64,000 nt of DNA from assembly GCA_024516035.1 (NCBI GenBank), contig CM044967.1, positions 11,950,092 through 12,014,091 on the forward strand, in the 5' to 3' direction. The notes beneath the pieces were generated by a model. The model saw nothing but the letters and a program-made list of their open reading frames with translations. It made no database searches and was not told the DNA's origin. The DNA is from Bactericera cockerelli. Its lineage: Eukaryota > Arthropoda > Insecta > Hemiptera > Triozidae. The translations under genes and the position numbers were made by a program. Below, piece after piece: positions 42,251 through 53,141 of this stretch. Numbering within the stretch: position 1 is the first letter of the stretch; each line of letters opens with the position of its first letter.

Positions 42251-44392
42251 CAAATCAGCCAAAGGAAATAGGTCAAAGTCAGTCAGTTCAAATCCCAGTT
42301 TATAGTTCCTCTTTTGGATTAATAATAATCAGCCAGACTTCTTGTCCATTTACACCTGTAGAAACTGTAGAAATAGTAGTGGAACTGGTGGAAGTCAAAA
42401 TGCTATACTTAGGTCAGACTTTGTTTAGTATATTTATAGTATTTTAATGTTGACTGTGTATACAAGTTGTGAAAAAAAAGACCTGAATTGTTTATAAATA
42501 TATGAACTGGTCTACTTCCTTTGCCTAATGTCTCAGTGTCTCTTTTTCTCCTTTAAAGTGTCTCAGTTGGACTTACAATATTCATTCTGCAAGCAGAAAA
42601 TAATCTCGTTCAATTCGAAACAGAACAAATTTCGCTCCCGTGCTATCGGGTGGGATACCCAATACTCTCAATGGCTCCCCTGTTGCTCGCCGTTATTACC
42701 GAGATTTATTCCATCAGTATTGCACACAGCTGTGGCGTCCCCCCCCCCCCCCCCCCAACCATCCCCCGCCTGAATGATTAACTAAAGGAATTACTGTTCG
42801 AGGCGGAAAAAAAATGGCAAATGTTTTCTCTAGTTCCGCAGAAGTTTCGTAGACTAAGTAGTAGCTACACACAAAAAAGTTGAGAGTAGTAAGTTCGGGG
42901 GAGAAAAAGTTACTTTAAAAAACACAGTGAAGAAAAAGAAGAAATAAGAGAAGAAGACGAGCCAAAGAAAGAAGAAAAAGATATAAGGAGAAGCAAGAAA
43001 AAGATTTTCATCTTTGCTGAAACCAAACATGTTTCCGGTTTGGCTGAAATTTCCGACATAATAATTTAAAGTGGTGTATTATAAAATAATAACAGCGGTG
43101 GCACAGCAAGGACATGTACAGATGGGTACATCAGTCCAGTCAGTACAGACAGAAAAGCGAAAAAAAAACTGGAATAATTAAACCACAGAAAACCGTATTG
43201 TAAATCGCTATCAATCAAATAAAGATCAAGTTCTAAATTTTCAAATAGGTACATAATGTTTTGGCCTCGGTCTAATATGAAAAATTTAGTCCCCTTGATG
43301 GTCCAAATGATCTTAACCCAGCCAGAACTTAGGGGAAAATTCCTGAATAAAATAAAAAAGATGACGGACAGGAAAATTCCTCCTATCAGAGGAAAAACAT
43401 TGCCGTGCCCGGTATTTGAAATCGATTTGAACGTCGCGTCGGGCCAAACGTCCGACCTCCTTCAAATACTTTATAATTGTCCTAAAATATAAATCTGAAC
43501 TATAGAGGCAATTTTTTTCAATATTCAATAACAAAACACCATCCTAAAAATTACAGTGGTTATGTGATGTGCAGTTTGAAATACATTGAGCTGAATTTCA
43601 TATACGCCCTGAATTTATCAATTATGCAATGTGGCATATATTGATTATTTCTCAATGTCCATCTATTTATTCCTGAAATATCTTACAAATCTTTCAATGA
43701 ATCCTTATCCGAATAGTTTTCTTGTAGATAATAAAAATACAAAACAGAATAGGATTCATAAGTTCGAGATGCCATTTAAAACAAAGCACAAAATTTAGAC
43801 TTGAGTTCAACACATCACGGTCATTACAAAATGTCTATTAACATTACTTTACGCTAGCCGAGCTACTCTTCAGGGAAAAAAACCTGAGTTAGGGTTTCGT
43901 ATATATTTTCCAGTGATACAAGAAGGGTGTGTATGAGAAGAAAAAAGTATAAGAAAAGGATAAAAAGAACATGCACGAATACACCTAGCTAATCAGTCAA
44001 ACTGAAAGGGTTGCTCTTTACAGCCCTTCCAAGTTTCAAGATTCGAAAAAAGGAAGATCTCAATGAGAAAACTTTGCTGAAAAACTCTCGTTTCGTTACA
44101 GTTTCCTCTTTTTGTGCTAAAAAATTGAAGACATCTGGTAGGATTCCCTACATAGCTGAAAGAAAAGAGGCAAAAAATAAGCCTTTCTTCAATTGATGAG
44201 AAATAAGCCTTTTTACTCCTCAATGTGGATTTGAAGTGTATCTAAAAGAACTTTTCAGGGTTATCTAGTAAGGGCAGTGATTGTCGAACCTTTTCTAAAA
44301 TTAGATATAAAAAAAATCTGCTGATATAATTATTCCTCTACCATTTGTTGTTGTAATGGCTTAAGCTACTTAAAAAGTTTTGATGGTCATAC
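42251..44392. other. Unassigned DNA, includes C18 tract
   Basis: A run of 18 C lies at 42739-42756. A purine-rich patch spans about 42900-43000. A 78-codon plus frame (43256-43492) starts at a true ATG but has no recognisable domain. No repeat family identified. Confidence 0.4.
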
Positions 44393-44466
44393 CTTGGACC
44401 GGAACGTGGGTGCAACCGTTAGTAACCAACCTTGGACCGGAACGTGGGTGCAACCGTTAGTAACCA
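44393..44466. repeat. 37-bp perfect tandem duplication
   Basis: CCTTGGACCGGAACGTGGGT and the following 17 bases, ending TAGTAACCA, occur twice head to tail without a change. This suggests a very recent duplication. Confidence 0.95.
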
Positions 44467-44754
44467 TTTTTCTTAGTCATTTTGGTATTTAGGAATACTT
44501 TTCTCTATCAAGTCTCTTTTAATTCTTTGAAAATGGTTAGCACGTCAGTCTGATTAAGGGTTTTGTTCTCATCAGTCGTCTCATACGACAGGGGAGCAGT
44601 CAACTTGGGGAACAGTTCTTTTTCCCATTTTCCCAGGCTACTACACAAGGAAACTAGTGTTAAACTTGAGTTGATGGTGCGATCATTTTACTACTTGTAA
44701 ATATTTTGTTTACCTACATAAACAGACACACAATTTTTACCGGAAACACTTTTT
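44467..44754. other. Unassigned DNA
   Basis: No feature recognised. Confidence 0.4.
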
Positions 44755-44770
44755 TTTAAATACCTACATA

Positions 44771-45170
44771 TATATATCTCCCTTGCCTTTATCCCATATT
44801 AGCTTATGTTGCTTTTGGGGTCGGCATTGTTCAACCTCATGGTTGAGGTTGGTAGGGTGGAGCACGTTTTTTATGGCTGGATGCCCTTCCTAACGCCAAC
44901 GATTCTATTTGATTTAACGTCCTGGATTAGGACGGGGGTTTTACCCTCCATTCGCTGGGAATCGTACCAGCTACCCACATTAACCTCACCCAGCCTGGGT
45001 AGGGCCGGAAATGGCAGCCTCACGTGTTTGGATGGAACAGAATTTTCTTCGAAAAGTCTGCCCCAGCCGGGAGTTGAACTCGGGAACTCTGGACTACGGG
45101 CAGTAGTCACAACCATTACGCCACGGAGGCTGCTTACGCCACGGAGGCTGCTTACGCCACGGAGGCTGCT
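44771..45170 (-). mobile_element. Shared-domain tRNA SINE, full length, tail type 1
   Basis: A 16-bp duplication TTTAAATACCTACATA flanks it (44755-44770 and 45171-45186). On the minus strand it has the A box GCCTCCGTGGCGTAATGG, B box CCGAGTTCAACTCCCGG, CTTTTCGAAGAAAATTCTGT, the junction GAGGCTGCCATTTCCGGCCC, the central domain GGCTGGGTGAGGTTAATGTG and GAATGGAGGGTAAAACCCCC, then tail type 1 (CGTTGGCGTTAGGAAGGGCA, CAACCATGAGGTTGAACAAT) and a short AT-dinucleotide end. The 5' terminal 18 bp is triplicated (45118-45171). The 161-aa plus frame here is an artefact. Confidence 0.9.
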
Positions 45171-45171
45171 T
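45118..45171. repeat. 18-bp triplication at the SINE 5' end
   Basis: ACGCCACGGAGGCTGCTT occurs three times without change. It is the complement of the first 18 bases of the SINE at 44771. The repeat lies inside the target-site duplications, so it arose during or after insertion, for example by template jumping in first-strand completion. Confidence 0.9.
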
Positions 45172-45215
45172 TTAAATACCTACATAGGGTTTCAAAATTC
45201 TAATACCCTCGAATT

Positions 45216-45362
45216 AAAAAAAAAGTTATCTGTGTTAATCACTTTCGTGATATCAAAACTACTCAAACTAGCTTTACTACATCTACGCTGAAACCGGGAC
45301 TTGAGCCACCGACTTCCAGGTTACAAGTCCGCTGCCTTATCGATCAAGCTACTGAGGTCGGT
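45216..45362 (-). mobile_element. Family A tRNA-derived SINE with 14-bp target-site duplication
   Basis: AATACCCTCGAATT lies on both sides (45202-45215 and 45363-45376). On the minus strand it starts ACCGACCTCAGTAGCTTGAT, has a B box GGTGGCTCAAGTCCCGG and ends ACAGATAAC followed by nine T residues that abut the duplication. Length is 147 bp. It sits 30 bp beyond the neighbouring SINE. Confidence 0.85.
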
Positions 45363-45734
45363 AATACCCTCGAATTTGAAGAAAGATAAAAAGATTCAGT
45401 TGGATAATAGAAAAGTTGATGAGACAAAGAGGGAAGAACAGAAAGAGAGAAAGAGAAATAGAATAAAAGAAAATAAGTGGTCCAATTTGTGGAATGCATA
45501 CACATTTAGCTTAAACTTTAAAAAATATATTTAGAGCTGAAGTTTCAAACCTTTCCGAACTAGCGAGGATAAAAAGTGGTATATACTTTGAGTCACTGTA
45601 GGAATCCACTTTTCAAAAGAAAGCATCTAAAGGGATTTGAGGATATACACTAGTTTCTATTTAACAAGAATAAAGTCCTCGTAATTAGTTGAAACCAGAA
45701 GAAAAGAGAGAAAGAACGAAGCAAACACAACTTC

Positions 45735-45795
45735 ATCTCTCTTCCTCTCTCTCTCTCTCTCTCCCTCTCTCTCCCCTTTCTCTCACTCACTCACT
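45735..45795. repeat. (CT)n microsatellite
   Basis: About 60 bp of CT units with CCT and ACT interruptions. Confidence 0.9.
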
Positions 45796-46349
45796 CGATA
45801 AAAAATTAAATAAACTCAAGAAGTTTGTGGTAATCCGGATCTATTTTTTACACAATGAAAAACTGGAGCTTTTTCTTTAAAATAAAATAAGGGTGGTTTG
45901 TAGATTGGACAAAAAATTGAAATCTTGATAAATTTCGTTTCATATTTAGATCTCTTAATATCAGGCTCTTTATCGTTACCTGTGGAAGACCAGCCATCTG
46001 TAAGCTCATAAAGTTAAACTATGAAGGAAGGTAATTCGGAGAAGTTGATGACTCTTTTCATGAGATGAATTCAACGAATCCCGTTTTGAAGAGTTATACC
46101 TATTGTTTTTATACCTATTTTTCTTCTAATACATATACATCAATATTTATAATCTAATTTGATTGTGGCGTCTTGTGGATTAAATGATTAAAACCAAGAC
46201 ACTCGAGACAAAAAATCATTAAAGAAATCGTTGGTTCGTTTCCCAAGCATGGATCATTTATTTTAGTAAGTCAAGTTTAAGGTATTTCTGATGTTACTTG
46301 TGATAAAGACAGATTTGATATTATACAACCGCTGAATTCACTTATTTGT
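45796..46349. other. Unassigned DNA
   Basis: No gene or repeat supported. Confidence 0.4.
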
Positions 46350-46565
46350 GATCTGACAATTTTGGGTTTGGTGGAAGAGATTGCCATAGGCAATAACCCC
46401 GCCCTTTAGTTAGGACATAATTATGTTTCTATGAATTTTTATATTCTTTTTCCTTCTTATTGTACCTATATATTGTTTCAAAAATTTAATTGATATAATA
46501 ATTATTTGTTCTGTACATAATTACATATGTCTGTTTATATCTAATAAAGTGTTTAATAATAATAG
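46350..46565 (+). mobile_element. LINE-like 3' end
   Basis: GGTGGAAGAGATTGCCATAG, GCAATAACCCCGCC, TTTAGTTAGGACATAAT, a T-rich stretch and a final CTAATAAAGTGTTTAATAAT. The AATAAAGTGTTT end with a short A/T tail is the style of insect Jockey/CR1-type LINE 3' ends. A relative lies at 57300-57478 in the other orientation. No reverse-transcriptase sequence precedes it. Confidence 0.55.
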
Positions 46566-46800
46566 CTTCCTATCCCATAGCGTATGAAATTAATATCATA
46601 AGTTTGATGTAGTGCCGGCATTATAAAATATTCTCAAAACTTTTTCTTGAACTCTTCAAATCCAAGAAAAACCTAGAATGGAAAGTGCTGTAGAATAGCA
46701 AAGTTTGTTTCCAAGGAGTGGAGGAACGCGTGTACCAGCCTCGTGGCTGTGACCAACTAAGAGTGAAAATATCATTATGATCTTCAATACCATCATTTTA
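46566..46800. other. Unassigned DNA
   Basis: No feature recognised. Confidence 0.4.
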
Positions 46801-46816
46801 TTTACTTACTAAACTT

Positions 46817-46973
46817 ACCGACCTCAGTAGCTTGATCGATAAGGCAGCGGACTTGTAACCTGGAGGTCGGTGGTTCAAGTCCCGGTTTCAGCGTAGATTT
46901 AGTAAAGCGAGTTTGAGTAGTTGTGATAACACGAAAGTGATTAACACAAAATATGATAACTTCTTTTTTAACT
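46817..46973 (+). mobile_element. Family A tRNA-derived SINE with 16-bp target-site duplication
   Basis: TTTACTTACTAAACTT precedes it (46801-46816) and follows it (46974-46989), and a third copy lies at 46994-47009. The element starts ACCGACCTCAGTAGCTTGAT, has the B box GGTGGTTCAAGTCCCGG and ends GATAACTTCTTTTTTAACT. Its T-rich end agrees with the copies at 3822 and 45216. Confidence 0.85.
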
Positions 46974-46993
46974 TTTACTTACTAAACTTTTTT

Positions 46994-47009
46994 TTTACTT
47001 ACTAAACTT
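46994..47009. repeat. Third copy of a SINE target-site sequence
   Basis: TTTACTTACTAAACTT is repeated again 20 bp after the right-hand duplication, separated by a T run. Slippage or a second, failed insertion at the same site could explain it. A 5S-headed SINE begins nine bases later. Confidence 0.7.
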
Positions 47010-47017
47010 ATTAAATA

Positions 47018-47225
47018 GCCATCGATAGCACGTTGAATACACTAGTTCTTGTTCTATCACTAAAGTTAATAAATGTCCAGTGAGGTTAGGACCTGGATGA
47101 GTGACCAACCAACCAACTCGATCCAAACGAGGTTGATTTCAGTTGCTGGTTATGAGTTCAGCTAATGAAGGGTAAAACCCCCGTCGTGATAAAACCATAT
47201 AGTTGTTAGCGCCGTTAATAAACAT
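47018..47225 (+). mobile_element. 5S-headed SINE, older copy
   Basis: GCCATCGATAGCACGTTGAA, TCACTAAAGTTAATAAATGT, GACCTGGATGAGTGACC, then a shortened central domain ending in GAAGGGTAAAACCCCCGTCG and GCGCCGTTAATAAA. The GGCCC...GGCTGGG block of the domain is deleted or decayed. Confidence 0.75.
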
Positions 47226-47342
47226 AAATTAAAGAAATAACTTAATATTTAACGGTGGTGTAAGAATTTACATTATTGAACCCTCTGGACCGCTTGTATT
47301 CGCAGTCTCTTGTAAAAGTCAAATAATTCACCCATTACTTCT

Positions 47343-47556
47343 GTCCCGGTAGCTCAGTGGTAAAGGCGGCACTCTGGGAATCCAGAAGTACCGGAGGTCG
47401 TGGGTTCGAAACCCAGCCGGGACATGACAACTTATCATCTCATTTGGGATTTTTACCACATAATAATATGTCTTGGGCTTACTGCTCGAATAATGATACT
47501 TTAATAGTCTTAATCGGGCAGTATAAATAAGGTGATATTATTATTATTATTATTAC
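47343..47556 (+). mobile_element. Family D tRNA-derived SINE, full length
   Basis: Starts GTCCCGGTAGCTCAGTGGTA, has the B box GTGGGTTCGAAACCCAGC and CCGGGAC, which pairs with the first seven bases. The anticodon arm is wrong for a tRNA and the unit is about 80 nt. The body has TCTCATTTGGGATTTTTACC, ACCACATAATAATATG, CTTACTGCTCGAATAATG and CGGGCAGTATAAATAAGGTG, then an (ATT)n tail. Same family as 20668 and 29712. Confidence 0.75.
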
Positions 47557-47559
47557 TTA

Positions 47560-47632
47560 GGATTCGAACTTATGACTCCCCGTCCCAGTAAACTACCGCT
47601 CAGACCACTACTGGAATCTGTGGCAGCCGCGA
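47560..47632 (-). mobile_element. Possible tRNA-like SINE head
   Basis: The minus strand contains TAGTGGTCTGAGCGGTAGTT and AGTCATAAGTTCGAATCC at promoter spacing. It abuts the tail of the family D copy. Family unassigned. Confidence 0.4.
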
Positions 47633-48164
47633 GACGGAAGATGCTAACCTCACCACAGCAAAGTTTCATATAATATTCTCATTGAATAATGAGCTACAAA
47701 AAGTTACCTACATGCAGCAAACTTAAAATTCAGAAACACAAAAGTTGGAGGGATTCACACAAAGAAAAGAGGGAGGGGAGAGATTGAAGTTGAAATTATT
47801 TTGACTTTAAAAAGGAATTCTATGTGACGTGTTGATAGAATAGAAATTATTTGCACCTGATTCTTGTAAAGGTCTTTGTGAGCCCTTGTAAAAGTCCATA
47901 TTTGAATATAAAATAAGATTTTTAGTATGAAATGTGATAATAATGTACGAGTATAATTTAACAAGCCCAGGTTAAAGAGATTATTATTAGAGCTGTACTT
48001 TATATAGGTATCGATTTGTGTGGTTGACTGTAAGTCTATTGTACAATAATTATTAGGATCTATTGGAAATTTCATTTTATATAAAAACTAGCTCAACGAT
48101 GGCTTAACTGATTTTAGCACAAACTAGGCTCAACCGATTGTAGTCCAATAGTTGTTTTGGTATA
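47633..48164. other. Unassigned AT-rich DNA
   Basis: No gene or repeat supported; the 106-codon minus frame (47755-48075) has no recognisable domain. Confidence 0.4.
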
Positions 48165-48290
48165 ATTAGTATGTGGTCAAATTTCCAATACAAGTACATC
48201 AGGAAAAACTCATGCATTGGGAGGGATTCAAATCAACAGATCCCCAATCTAAATGGATTGCCAGACCAATCGACCACCAATGTCTGTTAA
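48165..48290 (-). mobile_element. Family C SINE fragment
   Basis: The minus strand has TGGTGGTCGATTGGTCTGGC, GGATCTGTTGATTTGAATCC and TGCATGAGTTTTTCCTG, as in the head and centre of family C. The 3' third is missing. Confidence 0.6.
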
Positions 48291-48999
48291 TAATAAGAAA
48301 TAATAGTGTCTATCCATTCGTTCAGATTGTTGTATTTCTCACCATGTCCCTAACCTCAGCAGGGAATTTCTCGATAAAGTAGCAGATAGACAAATTTTTA
48401 ATTTGATTAAAAAATACAAAATGGAAATTTAATAAAGTTGAATAGGAAAGAGCTGGAAAAAACGGAATAAAAATGCAAATGATTTACGAGAAACGAACCC
48501 CTATGAAAAATACAGACTGACTCAGAACATTTTACTTCATTTATATTCAAAATTGCGATTTATAGTCCCATGATGTTGATACCACCAGGAAAGTTATGTA
48601 GTCTGGAATAATATATGAACAAGATGGAATGTGAAAAAGAAGAGTGTTTTTTTTTTTTTCAGCGCAGACTTTCCCTTTTTTGATTTATTGCTTGGATTGA
48701 ATGGTGAATTAAATTGGAATCCACCTTGCTGTACGTACTCTATTTTCAATTGGTGTACATTATGATGGAAAGCTTGAACAGAAATCAATGAGATACTTGT
48801 TGAATGATTATAAACTACATGAATTTTCAGGGTCAGGTCAGTAGGGCAGGAGTACAAGGTATTTTCTAGTACCTATTACCAAGGTATATCGTTGGATAAT
48901 CATACTGGATGGACGTTTATTGAACGGGGATCGAGGCAAACACCAGAAAGTGTCCCCCTCCAACTACTACTAAAAAGAATACCGTTAATGTTTAAAGGG
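48291..48999. other. Unassigned DNA
   Basis: No gene or repeat supported; the 87-codon minus frame (48594-48857) is featureless. Confidence 0.4.
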
Positions 49000-49336
49000 G
49001 GTTTTTATTATTATCTGATCTGGTTGCAGGGTTTTCAGTGAAACCCTAACAATTAACACTGCGCCCTAATTAGATCTATTGTGACCAGTTGATTCTATTT
49101 GTTTTTAACGTACTGATTGAAATAGATAATCAGGACGAGGATTTTACCCTCCATTCGCTGAGAATCGTACCAGCTACCCACATTAACCTCACCCAGCCCG
49201 GTTAGGGCCGGAAATGCCAGCCTCACGTGTTTGGAGGGAACAGAATTTTCTTCGAAAAGTCTGCTCCAACCGGGGATCGAACTCAGGATCTCTGGACTAC
49301 GGGCAGTAGTCACACCTGCCAGCCACGGAGGCTGGC
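49000..49336 (-). mobile_element. Shared-domain tRNA SINE, tail type 2
   Basis: On the minus strand: head GCCAGCCTCCGTGGCTGGCA, B box CTGAGTTCGATCCCCGG, the CTTTTCGAAGAAAATTCTGT spacer, junction GAGGCTGGCATTTCCGGCCC and the central domain. Then it has a different tail: AAATAGAATCAACTGGTCAC, AATAGATCTAATTAGGGCGC, GTTAGGGTTTCACTGAAAAC, CCTGCAACCAGATCAGATAA and an ATT tail. Compared with 44771, the elements match up to the end of the domain and part company after AAATAGAATC. Confidence 0.85.
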
Positions 49337-51671
49337 ATTAAATATTATTTTGACTTATTTACAACATACAATTTTGTAGAGCTAAGCTGTTCGATCGTGA
49401 AAGCAGCGGTGGTTCGAGCCTAAAACATGGCGGATTTCAGTAAGGCTGGTATGAGTGATTGTGATGAACAAAAATATTATTTTACCCTTAACCTTTGTTC
49501 CACCTCTTTTGAAAGAACCTATTCGACATACCTTTTCTCGTATAGAATAATTATATTTTCACAGAGATTTCCTGAACCTGCAGAATAGACGAAATTTCTC
49601 CTGTGACAGTAAAGTAACTGTAGCGAAAAGTGTCCATATGATAATTCGTGACACTGAAACTTTTACCGGACAGACAGCTCTGAAATAATGTATAAACTAT
49701 TCTAAAGTTTTATCGCCGTCCCTCTGTACCAGATTTAAAATATTCGAAACACAAAAGTTTAAATTGAATAAATTCCCTTTATGATCGGGGAGGACTCGTA
49801 CAGAACTCTGCGAGATAAATACGAGTAGAATCATACGAATGCAAATTGAAAAAAAAAAAAAAATCTAATCAAAAGAACACTGTACTGAAAATGAATCCCC
49901 CTGAAGGATAATATTCATTTAGCTCCGCTAATGTGTGTAATGTCTGGTAAAAGAACATCAATTTTGAATTTAACACACAATGATGTTAGTTGATGAATTC
50001 AGCATGGCTGGATGGACATTTCAAAACGTATAAATGTCTCGCGTGGTGTTCACTACACATGTAGAGCTTTTGAAAACAAATTGAGTCCAGGTCCCTAGAT
50101 CCCTGGTCAATGAATACGACTTCGTGTTTTATTTAATAAAAAAAAAAATGCTGTTTAAATTGTCAGATAATTTGAAAATTTCACAATAACTTTCATCACT
50201 AGCAAAATCAGAATCCGATATAAATTTAGCGAATCCAAAACAAACGGCTGTCACAATCATATAAAATTATCCACACTGCCCTGCAACCTATCCTTGGTAT
50301 CAATATTAAAATTTAATGACACTGAGATAATTTTTCCGCATGGTAAATTTCACAACCATGTTCCACATTGTGCAAAACACGAGCATTTTCATGGCTGCTA
50401 CTAATTTAATTTTATTGTGAAATAGGTGTACAACAGATTACCCTAACCATCATAGCACGATGCCCGTTGTATAGGAATTGTAAATAAAAGCATATTGTTT
50501 GGTGTAAAATAGAAATTATGTTCATGGAAAGTCTGGATTGTAAAGGATTTGAGCAACTGCCTGCTAGACAGTATGAATTTGTTCATTTGTAAATCAGATT
50601 TTGAATATTAGGAAATAGATTGATGAGTTAATGCTTAGACCGCAGTATGTGACTCTCTAGGTATTTAACAGTGATTCAGTTTAGTGTTCGAAGCTGAGAC
50701 AAAAAGAAAAAAGAAAAATCATTTGGTACCGACTAGTGAAAAATTATTGTACAAAACAAATAAACTCACAAATGGTATAGTTTCTATAGAGAATAATAAC
50801 TATGTTAAAATTACAAATACACCTAATAATTATATTTAAGTATTATAGACAAGTTAGTGTACAACTGTACAAGTACATGTACAATGTACAGTGTACGCCT
50901 CACGTCCTACAGTATTAATAGTAGTTTGACCTTATTTGCTTTAGGTTTAACGCTGCTGCTGCTATATCCAAACAATCAGATCAATCAGCAACTGTACATA
51001 TTCATCATTTTGATTCAGTTCAAATGATGCAACTATAGTGCCATTTTGAAATTAATTTAAAAATTTACAGTCCAATTCAATTTACAATTTTTCAATTTCT
51101 TAATAATCTTCTCTCTTATGTTGTTATCCTAAACATTCTCATCACTAGAATTTATAAAAATACACCACAACGCGAAGTGCTAAAATATTAAAAAACTATC
51201 TGACAGACAAATCCCACAGCTAAGAACTTGCTCACACACAAAAACTCGCAACATTTTATTTCCCAGGTATGGGGCGGTGGTTCCTAGTTCCTACTCCCCG
51301 ACTATAAATTCAACAGTTGTTCGTTATTCATGAAAACAGCTCTGGGGGGGAGTGCGCCTTTCTTTCCACTTTTTATTGCTCCTCCTAATGGCATCCATTT
51401 TATGATTGAAAACTTGTGGAGAATGGTTAATTATGTACCGGATAGCGGAAAACACCGGTTACAGCTTCCTATAAACACCGCGTTCACGTTGGAAACGGTG
51501 AAATGAGGAAGCGGTAATTGAAATGTTACGAGTATGTGCTGATCAGGAATTCTGCACTTACTGAGTCAGTGGTGCAGTGGTATATAGTGGCGAAGTGGTT
51601 GGAGCCACTAAGTATATCAGACAGTTCTGACAGAAAGTAGAATTACTCTAGTAGATACAAGAATACAAGAT
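49337..51671. other. Unassigned AT-rich DNA
   Basis: No gene or repeat family supported in this 2.3 kb. A GTACA-rich stretch with small palindromes lies near 50860-50900. Confidence 0.45.
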
Positions 51672-51717
51672 AAGTATAAGTATAAGTATAGTATAAGTTA
51701 AGTATAAGTATAAGTAG
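51672..51717. repeat. (TAAGTA)n microsatellite
   Basis: Short imperfect run of TAAGTA/TAAGTATA units. Confidence 0.85.
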
Positions 51718-51764
51718 TCTATTAGACTGTCACGCAGACAGGTATCCATATGCAAAGTTCTTAT

Positions 51765-51868
51765 GCAACATAATAATGAGACTGCAGGTTGGGTAGTACA
51801 AAATGCTTTGAGCATTAACCACTTCCTAGTGATAAACCTTCACAAAAAGAAATATTATTATTTTTAAC
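51765..51868 (+). mobile_element. Family C SINE 3' fragment
   Basis: ACATAATAATGAGACTGCAG, AAAATGCTTTGAGCATTAAC and CTTCCTAGTGATAAACCTTC match the 3' half of family C, followed by an ATTATTATT tail. Confidence 0.6.
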
Positions 51869-53067
51869 ATTTTTTACTTTCTTTTACCTGTATGGTATAG
51901 AAAGTATTGTTTTTCTGTTTGTGTAAAAAAAACTAAAGTAAAACTTGCCACTTATCCTTACTGATCAACTTTGTGCAGAATAATAGAGAAGAAGCTCCAT
52001 GCACTGCCGTCCCCTTTGTCTTCTCTCCGCTTACCACTTCATTAACCCCACACAAGCTGGAGTGCCCCTCGGCTTTCCAGAACGGAAGAAACCTTTTCTA
52101 GTAAGTTAGCACTCCGGTGTATGGGTTTCTCTAATAAATTTCACGGTTGAAAACCCTATTCTGTATTCAGTTATGTTGTTTTTCCGAAGGGCGTCACTCT
52201 GTTGTTTTTTTTTTTTTTTTTTTTTTTTTTTCTTCTATTTTTTTACTTTTCTTATTTTTTGTCTTCTTCGCTTTCCTCTCTTTCAACTCTCCCCTCTCTT
52301 CCTCCAACTTCCCCGTGTCTTATTTTTCATATTTCTCTTCTCCTTTTGCCTTTTTTCCATAACTTTTTCTTTTCTTGAATGTGCTAAGAATATTTTTCAC
52401 TACTCCTTTACGCTTCTCCATCGCTCTTGGTGGAGGTTCATTGTTTTCTTTTTCGCATCCTTGCCGTAATGGTACTTTCTGTGTATGAGTTATTATGTGT
52501 CCATGTCCATGCTAGGTATTTTATATTTATTCTGCGAATGCTTTGCGAACGTCTTCATCGTGACTATGCTAGTCTCCATATTCCATATTAGGTAAATACC
52601 TATTTTTCTTTTCTGTTTGTTTCATGTTTTCAAATCTATGTTATTCGTTCTGCACTTCTGCTGATGTATGAATTTTATGTTTAAAGGAGAAGCTTTCATA
52701 TGTTTACATTTTCCAAAAAAAAAAAAAATACAATACTCAGGATAGTTTCTTATCCATCTTGTTGAATGCATTGTTGTGATTTTTGCTGGATTTACATTAT
52801 TTGAGTTATTGTGGATTTATAACTGACAAACCGTCATCTCGTACTTCATCAAGGAAATATTATTTTAAAAACAACGAGTAGTACGGTTAGCACGGTCAAT
52901 GAATCTATATTTTTTCTGGTGAATTGGGTTTTTTTTGGTAGATGATTGATATTATTTCGGCGGCTTGATTCTTATGGACTGTGATTTACTTTAAAAAAAA
53001 AAATATTTTTAAGCTACTTCTGGACATCTATGAAAGCTAGAGAAAAAGAGTTGTGTGTTTATTACAC
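51869..53067. other. Unassigned DNA with T27 run
   Basis: A run of 27 T lies at 52205-52231, followed by a pyrimidine-rich stretch to about 52360 that creates open frames of 71-98 codons. No gene or repeat family recognised. Confidence 0.4.
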
Positions 53068-53141
53068 AGAGAAAGAAAGAGATATACGAGATAGAGAAGA
53101 GAGAGAGAGAGAGAGAGAGTGAGGAGTGAGAGAGAGAGAGA
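53068..53141. repeat. (GA)n microsatellite
   Basis: About 74 bp of GA units with GATATACGAGATA interruptions. The minus-strand frames of 68 and 132 codons that cross it are artefacts of this tract. Confidence 0.9.

Noticed and set aside
44393..44466. Regulatory repeat
   Set aside because: A perfect 37-bp duplication with no neighbouring gene or further copies is best read as a recent local duplication.
44806..45291. 161-codon plus-strand open frame
   Set aside because: It runs through a minus-strand SINE and its 18-bp triplication into the next SINE. The peptide is a by-product of the repeats.
47343..47425. Functional tRNA gene
   Set aside because: The acceptor stem pairs perfectly and both promoter boxes are good. 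However, the unit is about 80 nt, the anticodon arm cannot form a normal 7-nt loop, and the sequence continues into a repeated SINE body with an ATT tail.
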